Assembly (NCBI GenBank): GCA_017613375.1
Contig: JAGADZ010000068.1
Span: forward strand, 1-45,323
Direction of reading: 5' to 3'
Source: Bacteroidales bacterium
Lineage (GTDB): Bacteria; Bacteroidota; Bacteroidia; Bacteroidales; P3
DNA: 45,323 nt
Positions 6,854 through 16,600 of this stretch are shown here, one piece after another. The position numbers were made by a program, and so were the translations under genes. The notes under the pieces were generated by a model, which worked only from the letters and a program-made list of their open reading frames with translations, was not told where the DNA came from and searched no databases. Position 1 is the stretch's first letter; every line of letters starts with the position of its first letter.

Positions 6854-9814
6854 ATGTCAGAAGAACCGAAAAACATCAGACTAAACAAAGCCGCCAAGGA
6901 GTTTAACGTCGGCATCACCACGCTGGTGGAATACCTCGCAAAGAAAGGTCATCAGGTGGATTCGAGCCCCAACGCAAAAATAACCCCTGAGCAGTATGCT
7001 TTGTTATCCACCGCCTTCCAGTCGGAACGGCAGGTGAAGGAGAATGCCGACCGTATTGAAATCAATGCGGCCTCCAATGTCGTAATCGAAGCTACCAAGA
7101 ACAGCAACGATGACGAAAACAAAGACTATGGCGACGAAGTCATCATCAAGAACTTCAACACTCCCAAAATCAAAGAGGTATCCAAGACAGAAAAGGCCAC
7201 CGCTGAAAAGGCCGAGGTCTCCAATGTCAAGGAACCTGCTGACAGTGAAGTTCCTGAGACTCCTAAGCAAGCCGAAGAAACAGCTCCTCAAGAAGAGGCA
7301 GCACCAAAATTCGAGACCAAGGTAATACGCAGTTCCGTAGCCGGTGCAAAAGAAGGCAAGACAGCGTTCGATGCCGAAGTCCATATTGTGGACAAGATAG
7401 ACCTCTCTTCCATAAACTCCCGTATGCGGCCAACGAAACAAAGCAAAGCCGAAAAAGAGGAGAAACAAAACAAAAAGAAGAAAAACCAAAAAGCCAAAGC
7501 CGAGACAGAGGTCACAAAAGCCACTCCGGAAATCAAGGCCACTCCGGAAAAGAAAGAGGTCATAGTTCCTGAAAAGGTTGAAGAAAAGCCTGTTGAGAAA
7601 ATACCAGAGAAAGAGATAGAATTCATCGAGACCCAATATCAAAAACTTGAAGGTCCCAAGGTCGTTTCGAAGATAGACCTCTCCCAGTTCGACAAGCCCA
7701 AAACAAAAGGCCACGAAGAAGAGAAGAAAAAGAAACGTAAACGCATTAAGAAAGAGGGCGTAAAAATCGACGAAATCAGTGCCGGAAACACCAACAAACA
7801 GTCCGACAACAAGCAAGGCGGCGAGAAATCCGCCAAGCAACAAGGCAAAGACAAGAAAAGTGAGAAAAACAAGAAAAACAAAAAAGAGGAGAAGAAGAAG
7901 CCAGAAGTCGACGACGCCGAGATAGAGAAACAAATCAAGGAGACCCTCGCACGCCTCAGCCCGATGGGCAAATCCAAGACCTCGAAACACAACCGCGAGA
8001 AGCGACAGAAAGTCCATCAGCATATCGAGGAGGAGCAGCTGAGGGAAATGGAAAACCAGAAAACGCTGCAAGTGACAGAATTCGTCACTGCCAACGAGCT
8101 GGCCACCATGATGAACATTCCCGTGACACAGATTATCTCCACCTGTATGTCAGTGGGTATCTTCGTCAGTATCAACCAGCGTCTTGACGCCGAGACCATA
8201 CGTCTCATCGCCGACGAATTCGGGTTCGACATCAATTTCGCCAGTGCCGAAGTCGTTGACACCCTCCATAAGATTGAGGAAGAAGACCGTCCTGAAGACC
8301 TCATCATACGTAACCCCATCGTCACCGTCATGGGTCACGTAGACCATGGTAAGACTTCTCTCCTCGACTATATCCGCAAGACTAACGTCATCGCCGGCGA
8401 GGCCGGTGGAATCACACAGCACATCGGTGCTTATGAGGTCACCACCGCCGACGGACGCAAGATAACATTCCTCGACACCCCCGGTCACGAAGCTTTTACG
8501 GCCATGCGTGCCCGCGGTGCCAAAGTTACCGATATCGCCATCATCGTCATCGCTGCAGATGACAAGATAATGCCGCAGACAATAGAAGCCATCAACCACG
8601 CCCAGGCTGCCGGCGTTCCCATAGTCTTCGCCATCAACAAGATCGACAAGCCTGGTGCCGACCCCGACCGCATCAAGACCGAACTTGCCAACATGAACCT
8701 CCTCGTCGAGGAATGGGGCGGCAAGTACCAGAGTCAGGATATCAGTGCCAAGAAAGGTATCGGTGTCGAAGAACTTCTCGAGAAAGTCATCCTTCAGGCC
8801 GACATCATGGAGCTGAAAGGCAACCCCAACAAACGTGCCAAAGGTACCGTCCTTGAGAGCTCTCTCGACAAAGGACGCGGCTACGTGGCCAAAATCCTTG
8901 TCGAAGACGGCACCATCCGCAAGGGCGACCCCGTGGTGGCAGGTGCCATCAGCGGACGTGTCCGTGCCATGTACAACGAACGTAACCAAGAGGTTGTCAC
9001 CGCAGGCCCATCTCAGCCCGTACTACTGCTTGGTCTTACGGGAGCCTGTCAGGCTGGTGACACTTTCAACGTCACTGAGAACGAGAAAGAGGCAAAGGAT
9101 ATCGCCACACGCCGTACCCAGCTACAGCGTGAACTCGGTCTGCGTACACAAACCCATATGACCCTCGACGAGATAGGCCGCCGTATTGCTTTGGGTAATT
9201 TCAAAGAACTGAACATCATCGTCAAAGCCGATGTCGACGGTTCTGTGGAAGCTCTCTCCGACTCACTGTTGAAACTCTCCACCGAAGAGGTCCAGGTGAA
9301 TGTCATCCACAAGGCTGTGGGTCAGATTACCGAGAACGATGTATTGCTTGCCGAATCCTCCGATGCCGTCATTATCGGTTTCCAGGTACGTCCCTCCGTG
9401 GGAGCACGCAAAATGGCCGAGACCGAACATATCGACATACGTATCTACTCCATCATCTACGACGCCATCAACGAACTCAAAGATGCTATTGAAGGTATGC
9501 TCTCTCCCGAAAAACAGGAGAAAATCACTGCCAATCTCGAAATACGCGAGACCTTCAAGATTTCGAAAGTGGGCACCATCGCTGGATGTATGTGTCTGGA
9601 TGGCAAGATCAACCGCAACAGCAATGTACGTATCATCCGCGACGGTATTGTGGTCTACACAGGAAAGCTGGCATCCCTGAAACGTTTCAAAGACGATGTC
9701 AAGGAAGTCGTCAGCGGACAGGACTGCGGCCTGAATATCGAGAATTTCAACGACATCAAAGTCGGTGACATCGTGGAAGCATACGAAGTGATAGAGATAA
9801 AACGGAAATTGTAG
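6854..9814 (+). CDS. infB: Translation initiation factor IF-2
   Basis: GTPase that delivers fMet-tRNA to the 30S subunit and promotes subunit joining. It has 986 residues. The N-terminal IF2_N helix-rich motif ([20 protein letters not shown]) is followed by about 350 residues of Lys/Glu-rich low-complexity linker. A second IF2_N-like unit lies near residue 410 ([21 protein letters not shown]). The G domain has G1 GHVDHGKT (494-501), G3 DTPGHEAF (541-548) and G4 NKID (595-598). The C-terminal domains end in [17 protein letters not shown]. It starts 119 bases after nusA and is the last gene of the operon. The long charged linker is normal for Bacteroidota IF-2. Confidence 0.97.
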   Translation: MSEEPKNIRLNKAAKEFNVGITTLVEYLAKKGHQVDSSPNAKITPEQYALLSTAFQSERQVKENADRIEINAASNVVIEATKNSNDDENKDYGDEVIIKNFNTPKIKEVSKTEKATAEKAEVSNVKEPADSEVPETPKQAEETAPQEEAAPKFETKVIRSSVAGAKEGKTAFDAEVHIVDKIDLSSINSRMRPTKQSKAEKEEKQNKKKKNQKAKAETEVTKATPEIKATPEKKEVIVPEKVEEKPVEKIPEKEIEFIETQYQKLEGPKVVSKIDLSQFDKPKTKGHEEEKKKKRKRIKKEGVKIDEISAGNTNKQSDNKQGGEKSAKQQGKDKKSEKNKKNKKEEKKKPEVDDAEIEKQIKETLARLSPMGKSKTSKHNREKRQKVHQHIEEEQLREMENQKTLQVTEFVTANELATMMNIPVTQIISTCMSVGIFVSINQRLDAETIRLIADEFGFDINFASAEVVDTLHKIEEEDRPEDLIIRNPIVTVMGHVDHGKTSLLDYIRKTNVIAGEAGGITQHIGAYEVTTADGRKITFLDTPGHEAFTAMRARGAKVTDIAIIVIAADDKIMPQTIEAINHAQAAGVPIVFAINKIDKPGADPDRIKTELANMNLLVEEWGGKYQSQDISAKKGIGVEELLEKVILQADIMELKGNPNKRAKGTVLESSLDKGRGYVAKILVEDGTIRKGDPVVAGAISGRVRAMYNERNQEVVTAGPSQPVLLLGLTGACQAGDTFNVTENEKEAKDIATRRTQLQRELGLRTQTHMTLDEIGRRIALGNFKELNIIVKADVDGSVEALSDSLLKLSTEEVQVNVIHKAVGQITENDVLLAESSDAVIIGFQVRPSVGARKMAETEHIDIRIYSIIYDAINELKDAIEGMLSPEKQEKITANLEIRETFKISKVGTIAGCMCLDGKINRNSNVRIIRDGIVVYTGKLASLKRFKDDVKEVVSGQDCGLNIENFNDIKVGDIVEAYEVIEIKRKL

Positions 9815-9856
9815 AATTTGTTAATTCGTAAATTTGTTAATTCGTAAGTAGAAATA

Positions 9857-10036
9857 GAATTCGTTAATTCGTTAATTTGTTAATCAAAATAGGATAAGTT
9901 AATTATGAGAGTGCAGGGAATATTATACGACAAGAGCAAAGCCTTTGCTTTGGACGTGATAGCCTTGTACAATGAACTTCGTGAAAAAAAGGATAAAAAA
10001 ACTAACACATTCACAAATTAGCAAATTAACAAATTC
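9857..10036 (+). mobile_element. Decayed four-helix-bundle element with inverted 8-mer repeat arms
   Basis: The left arm 9857-9884 is built of 8-base units (TTCGTTAA / TTTGTTAA). The right arm 10009-10036 matches its reverse complement at 24 of 28 positions. A second partial left arm lies just upstream (9815-9845). Between the arms is a 38-codon ORF that matches only the N-terminus of four-helix-bundle (23S rRNA intervening-sequence-type) proteins. The unit sits between infB and tRNA-Arg, where no gene is expected. The layout matches the intact element at 32777-33229, although the arm sequence differs. I infer an insertion element with an internal deletion. Confidence 0.55.
9905..10021 (+). 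pseudogene. Truncated four-helix-bundle (IVS-type) protein gene
   Basis: ATG at 9905 to TAG at 10019-10021 encodes 38 residues. The segment ILYDKSKAFALDVIALYNEL resembles the first helix of the four-helix-bundle family, whose members usually have about 115-125 residues. The rest of the protein is missing and the tail (KKTNTFTN) is encoded partly by the right repeat arm. This suggests an internal deletion of about 250 bases that fused helix 1 to the 3' arm. A short functional peptide is possible but there is no support for it. Confidence 0.5.
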
Positions 10037-10043
10037 CTAAACA

Positions 10044-10118
10044 GCCCCCTTAGTTCAACGGATAGAACGGAAGTTTCCTAAACTTTAAATGAGGGTTCGA
10101 TTCCCCCAGGGGGTACCA
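10044..10118 (+). tRNA. tRNA-Arg (anticodon CCT)
   Basis: A 75-base cloverleaf with encoded CCA. The acceptor stem is GCCCCCT/AGGGGGT, and the D arm is GTTC...GAAC. The anticodon stem GAAGT/ACTTT carries loop TTCCTAA with anticodon CCT at 10077-10079, reading AGG. The T loop is TTCGATT in a GAGGG/CCCCC stem with one A-C mismatch. A terminator follows directly. No TAnnTTTG promoter was found close upstream; the 4HB relic lies there, so the tRNA may be read from the infB operon. Confidence 0.93.
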
Positions 10119-10148
10119 AAGAGCGTCCTTTGTGTCGCTCTTTTTTTT
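10119..10148 (+). terminator. Intrinsic terminator of tRNA-Arg
   Basis: AAGAGCG (10119-10125) pairs with CGCTCTT (10136-10142) around a 10-base loop and is followed by a T run to 10148. The same terminator is repeated in both downstream copies (about 10228-10259 and 10339-10370). Confidence 0.85.
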
Positions 10149-10151
10149 ATT

Positions 10152-10386
10152 GAACGGAAGTTCCCTAAACTTTAAATGAAGGTTGTCGGCTGAGCCGACG
10201 GCTTACCACGATCCCACAGGGGGTACCAAGAGCGTCTTTTGTGTGTCGCTCTTTTTTTTATAGAACGGAAGTTCCCTAAACTTTAAATGAAGGTTGTCGG
10301 CTGAGCCGACGGCTTACCACGATCCCCCAGGGGGTACCAAGAGCGTCCTTTGTGTGTCGCTCTTTTTTTATTGAACGGAAGTGTAC
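10152..10386 (+). repeat. Tandem partial copies of tRNA-Arg 3' half plus terminator
   Basis: Two near-identical units (start 10152 and 10263, period 110-111 bases) and the first bases of a third (10373-10386) repeat the tRNA-Arg sequence from the D-stem 3' strand (GAACGGAAG) through the anticodon arm, T arm, acceptor 3' strand, CCA and terminator. They lack the 5' half. Relative to the true tRNA each has a 24-base insertion in the T loop containing the perfect hairpin GTCGGCTGAGCCGAC, and loop position 33 is changed from T to C. They therefore cannot fold as tRNAs. Each still ends in the AAGAGCG/CGCTCTT terminator. Possible origins are tandem slippage duplication, or stacked attachment-site scars of tRNA-targeting integrative elements. 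Confidence 0.85.
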
Positions 10387-10659
10387 TAAACCACCCTATT
10401 CGCTATATTTTTTTTAGTTCAGCGGTATTGACTCACTTCTAATATCTCTCTTCAGCGGTATTCGCGTTTTTCAGTTCGCAGGCATACCACATCATCCTTT
10501 CATGAGGTTTACACCTTACATCTTTTTTCCGCTATGTCGGAGAAAAATTGTATTTTTGCATATCCATTTTCGGGAGAAGAATTACCCCCCCCGTAAAACA
10601 TATTAATACTCAAATAGTTATATATTATTTCATATATTTGACAACTTGACACAATAGAT
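10373..10659. other. Intergenic region upstream of the giant secreted protein
   Basis: It starts with the truncated third tRNA copy. It then has two further degenerate tRNA-like snippets: TTAGTTCAGCGGTATT near 10413, similar to the tRNA-Arg D arm TTAGTTCAACGGATA, and a second TTCAGCGGTATT near 10452. The rest is the promoter (10551-10558) and leader of the 10660 gene. No ORF is credible. Confidence 0.5.
10551..10558 (+). promoter_or_regulatory. -7 box of the giant secreted-protein gene
   Basis: TATTTTTG is a perfect TAnnTTTG element; an imperfect -33 box (TTTC) lies about 21 bases upstream. The predicted leader is roughly 95 bases. Confidence 0.65.
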
Positions 10660-13600
10660 ATGAAAAAGTATTTGCGAGGCATATTGATAGTGGTGATGTT
10701 GTTGTTTTCGTGGTCCACACAGGCACAGGATCCTGTATGTCCTCCACTTACATACGGCGACCTGCCATATTTCGAGGACTTCGAGATTTACGGCTACGGT
10801 TACCATATTTGGGACATCAGCCCCTGCTGGTACAAGGGCACGGTGCCCCAGATAGACGGCCTCAACCGTCCCAATCCTGCAAGGAACGAGGTCGAAGGCG
10901 ACACTGTCGGTCTCTCGTTCAGCAATTCGTCGTATTTCTACTGCTGGGCGGCATTGCCGCGACTTGATGATTCAGTGAATGTAAGCAATATAGAGATTAC
11001 ATTCTTGGTCACTCGTCCCGCAGCAGTGTCATCGACAGGGGGTGTTGTCTCACGATTGGTGGTTGGGGTGGCGACGGACCTCAATGTGGATTCGACATTC
11101 GTGCCTGTCGACACTATCGACATCAGCGGCGAACGCCTTGGCTCCATCCATAATGTCGCGGTACGGTTCGACAGTTACACCGGCGACGGCAAGTATATCG
11201 TTTTCATTGCCCCTTCGACGGATGGGGACTATTCTGGCAATTCCATCATTATTGATAATGTCACCCTGAGGCAGGCAGCCCCTTGCACCACACCACAGCG
11301 GGTTCGTGTGACAAGCACCACAGCCAATGATGTCTATGCAACATGGCATGACGAGAGTAATGTGGATAGCTGGGCGGTATATGTCGGCACACCCGGATTC
11401 AGTATCGATGTAGCCACCCCCCATATCGTATACACAAACAATGTTTACATAGGTTCTCTGGCTTCCGACACGGAATATGAGTTGGTGGTAGTTGCCTCCT
11501 GTGGCGGCAACGTGGGATATTCCTCTTATCCTGTCCATTTCCACACTCTGTGTGCACCCATCGACAGCCTGCCCTTTGTCGAAGACTTTGAGAATGCGGA
11601 GGGGTATCCCTACACGTCGTCGGTTGGCGTGAACAACCTGCCACACTGCTGGCTCTACCATAACACGGCAGGCTCTTTGCAGTACCGCGGCTACCCCATT
11701 GTCTGCAGCGATTCGGCCGCAGCCCTCAGCGGTAGCAACGCTATGATATTCTGTACACACTCCCAAGGTCCAACTGATTTAGCTGACCAATATGCCATCA
11801 TGCCCATTGTCAATGCCAACCAGTACCCTCTGTCGAACCTGCAGGTGTCGTTCTGGGCGCGCAATTATGCCAATGCCATCTCCTATGTTGTGGTGGGTGT
11901 GATGAGCGACCCTTTCGACACCAGCACCTTTGTGCCGGTGGACACGGTGCAGATTTGGGCTTCGCCCTACCAACCCTATGAACACCACATTGTGGGCTTC
12001 GCCAACTACGACGGCCCACACGGCCACATGGTCTTAATGGCTCCCATATCTTCACAACACATCCAAGCAAGCATCGATGATATCGTTATCGAGGAAATCC
12101 CCAACCGCTGCCCGCAAATCACGGCAATACATGTGCAGGCCACCGCTTCGGCGGCGCACCTGACATGGGATTACAGCACCAATTTTGGCTTTCCGACAAG
12201 CTTCGAGGTCAATTACCGCAATGTCTCGGACACTGCTCTTGCTACGGTTATTACCACCGTGCCCGAGTTGCTGCTGACCAGCCTTGCTCCCGACAGCTCC
12301 TATTGGGTGTCGGTTGCTGCCGAATGTAGCGGTTTGGATGGGGTGGCCGACACCCTCGTCTTCAGCACCCAGACGCTGCCCTGCATCAGCTGGGACACCG
12401 TTGACCTTCCGGTGGACACCCTCGTACTGGGCTCCCCGGGAACAGAGATCAATGCTATTACACCCATCAATGCAGGTGCACCATTCTCCATAGTCCAGCA
12501 CCTCTTCCTCTCGACAGAGATACCAGTCACAGGACCGACAATGCTCAACGGCATTGGCTTCGACTATGCCTATACCGAGCCTTACCAAGCTGCTAACTGC
12601 GAAATCTATCTTGGTCACACCACACAGACAGAGTTGTCGGGTAGCCTTACCAGCTATGGGCAGCTGGTCTTTAGCGGTACCCTCTATTTCCCCACTGAAG
12701 GCTGGAACTACGCCCAATTCAACCAAGGGACCTTTTTATATGACGGCACCAGCAACCTCTGCGTGACCATTGTCAACAACCGCGGAGGGAGTGCCCCCAC
12801 GACCCGCACATTCCGTCACGAGATAACTGACAACAATATGACCAGCTGGAGCGCTCGTCCCAATCGTTTTACACCATACTCGGCTGGCACTGCAGATCTC
12901 GATAAGCGCAGCAACACACGCCTTATCACTGGAGGCCAGCAGGCATACTGTACAGGGGTGGCCACCTGTATGCCACCCATCGTGAATGTAAATTCGACAG
13001 CCAACGGTGACTATCGTGTTACATGGGTGCCTGGCTACCATGAAACGTCGTGGAATGTGGATTACCGAATCTTCGACATCGGCAACTGGGTCACTGCTGT
13101 CAGCGAGACGGACAGCACAGAATACATACTCCCGATGTCGGAACTTGAACCTGGTACGCTCTACGAAATCCGCGTCACATCCAACTGCGGCGACACCGTG
13201 CTTTCGTCGATGGACACCATCACTACGCCTTGCGTCAACCTCACCATACCGTTCCACTACGGATTTGAGGGGTTGCCTACCAATACCAATCTCGAGAGGC
13301 CTGTCATCCCCTGCTGGCACCAACTCAACGACGCCACGCAATATTTTGGCCTCCCCGGCATCACTGCAGGAGCCCACACCGGCAACCGGGGACTCGGCTT
13401 CGGTGTTTCCACAAGCAGCTATCACTGTAACTATCAGGCCATTGTCTTCCCTCCGATTGATACCGTCACAGATGCAATCAACTCGTTATATATCAACTTC
13501 TGGGCACATTCGTGGACCAGAGAAGAAAACCCGATACTCTATGTGGGTGTGATGACCGACCCCGACGACATCGGCACCTTTATTATTGTTGACTCCGTCT

Positions 13601-16600
13601 TCATCGACCCCACCGTCACCGGATGGGATCGCTATGAAGTCTCGTTCGACAACTATTCTGGCAACGGTCAGTATATCGCCATCCGTGCCAACCGTCCCTC
13701 AGCGTGGGATTGGACTGCCACCATCGACGACATCACCCTCAGCCACGAGCCGGTGTGCCGTCGTGTGGATAACATCCGGTTCCGCGACGTCACCACCGAC
13801 AGTGCCACCGTCTACTGGACCCGTGGCGGCGACGAGATGGCGTGGGAACTCACGATAGGTGACAGCATTCACTATCTCACCGACACCGTCTATACTCTAC
13901 ATGGACTTGAGAGCGACACGGTATACTCTGTCACCATCCGTGCCATCTGCGGCGAGGGCGACACAAGCAATGCATGGTCGGCATCGTTCCACACCCCCTG
14001 CTATCTTCTCGGCACACTCCCGCTCATCAATGACTTCGAAAACGAGCCTTATTATCAGCTCCCCACCACCTCATACGTCGAAGCCTTCCCCTCTTGCTGG
14101 AGGCGTGTCAACGACATTCCATCCAACAACAATACCAATGGCCGCCCTTACATCAGGAATACCGGCATTAGCGGCATTCACGGCAACAACAGTATGTATT
14201 GGGATCTGACATACGAATACAACAACTTCTTCGTCGTGCTGCCTCCTGTAGACAAGAGCGTATATAATACTCGCGACCTCTACCTGATGTTCTATGCCCG
14301 AACATTGTCCAACAGTGAACAGCCAGCTTCGTATATCATCGGTGTGATGGATCATGACAGCGATACTGCACACTTTGTGCCTGTAGATACCATCACTCCC
14401 ACATACGATGTTACGCTCTATACTGTCAGTTTCGCAAACTATAGCGGCACAGGCAACTATATTGCCATCCAAGGTAGGCGACCCATCTACGATCGCGAGT
14501 TGCTGCTCGACGACATTGTTCTTACCGACCATCTGTGTTTCCCCGTCTCGCATTTGAGAGCCTCCAGTACCGACACTTCGGTGACGCTTGTGTGGAGTCC
14601 AGGAGCTTCCGATAGCGTGGCGGTGAATGAATTAAGTTACACTGCCATCCTCGGCAACGACACCGTCCATGGTATCACCGACACTTTCTACACCTTCCAT
14701 TCCCTTGCCAACACCACCCTCTACCGCTATGCCGTTGCCACCGAATGTCCGACACTCAACAGTATCTTCCAGACAGGAAGCATCCAGACAGAGTGCCCGC
14801 CGCTAACAATGGACGACATCCCCTACTTAGAGGATTTTGAGAGTTACGCTTATGGTTACGACACTACCATTAGCCCCTGCTGGCGCAGAGGCTCAGTGCC
14901 TTCCACCATCTCAAGTTGGCCTTTCGCCACGCATTTGTATATCGGTCAAGACACCGTAGGACTCTCTATGGGTGCCACTCCTTACTACTATCGCTGGGCG
15001 GCTCTGCCACGACTGGATTCCTCGATTGACATTACAAGACTGGAGGTGAACTTCCTTATCAAGCTTCCCAATAGTGGTGTCTTACCGCTTCCCAGCACTC
15101 GCCTGATTGTCGGTGTTGCTGAGGATGTTACCTGGTATTCGGGTAACCTGCCTGCGGCAAGTATGGAGCCCACCGCCCCATCTTACTCCTACACCTATTC
15201 CGGATTGGTCCCTGTCGACACCATCGACCTCAGCGACGAACCGCTCAACAGCCTCCACGACATATCAGTACGGTTTGAGAATTACACAGGCAACGGCCGA
15301 TATATCGTCTTCTATGCCCCGTCTCCTGGAAGTGGAATGCCAAACAATGGTTTTTACCTCGACAACATCACGCTAAGGCTATCTGCCGGATGCCCCACGC
15401 CACAGAATGTCCGCGTGACGCGCACAACTGCCGACAGTGTCTATGCTACCTGGGATGTCGTCGGGAACCCCGACTCATGGTTGGTCTATATCGGCACACC
15501 GGGATTCGACATCGGGAATGTTCAGCCTCATTATGTATATGGTAACAGCGCCTCCATCGGAGGGCTCGCCCCCTTTACCAATTATGAATTGGTGATTGTC
15601 GCCAGTTGCGGTGGCAACGAGGGCTATCCCTCATATCCTGTCCCATTCAGCACACTTTGTGCACCTCTCACCAGCCTGCCTTTCGTCGAAGACTTCGAGA
15701 GCGTGGAGGGCATCCCATCATACACCACCTATACGAATGTGAACACGCTGCCCAATTGCTGGCAACGCTACAATACCAGTATCGCCAGTTCGGTTAGCGG
15801 TGCTCCGCTAATCCACAACGACCCCGAGTACGCCCACGGCGGCAACAACACTATGCTTCTCATAACCTGTGGCGACTCCACCCAGTGCTCCGATCAATAT
15901 GCCATATTGCCGCTGACCGACCCCATCCTCTATCCCGCAGGAGGATTGCAAGTCTCTTTCTGGATACGTTCAGCCCATTATTATTACAACTCCTTCGTTG
16001 TGGTGGGTGTGATGAGTGACCCCGACGACCCCACAACCTTTGTGGCGGTGGATTCCATCTATACCAATGCCTCTACCACCTATACCTACCATACGGTGAG
16101 GATGGCCGGCTACCGCGGCCCTCACGGTTATGTGGCTTTCAAGGCTCCGATGCGTACTCCGGGACTCAACACCTCCAACCGCCCCTACATCGACGATATC
16201 GTCCTCGAAGAGATGCCCTGTGCACCCGCCGAGAACCTTCATGTCGTCCACACGGGACTCGACAGTCTCACCCTCTCCTGGACTGACACCAGCAGTGCCA
16301 GCATCTTCTGGTATCTGGAGTACGACACCGTCGACTTCATCCCAGGCAGCGGTGCGGTAACACCCATCCTCGTCACCGACACTTTCTACATTATGACGGG
16401 TCTTGACTCCGCCACTGTCTACCACATATACCTCTATCCCGACTGTTTCGACTCCGTTGTCAGCAGTCACCTTGTGGCTACCACCTTGTTGTCGTCGCCA
16501 TCTTCGATGCCTTACAGCGGCGGTTTCGACAGTGCCGACTCCAACGGATGGGTGCTAATAAATGGCAATAGTAATAACCGCTGGATGGTGGGCGATGCCA

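Noticed and set aside
7004..8071. 355-residue Leu/Phe-rich ORF antisense to infB
   Set aside because: It is the complement of the Lys/Glu-rich linker of IF-2, which creates hydrophobic codons on the other strand.
10152..10372. Two additional tRNA-Arg genes
   Set aside because: They lack the 5' acceptor strand and D arm, have a changed T33 and a 24-base insert in the T loop.
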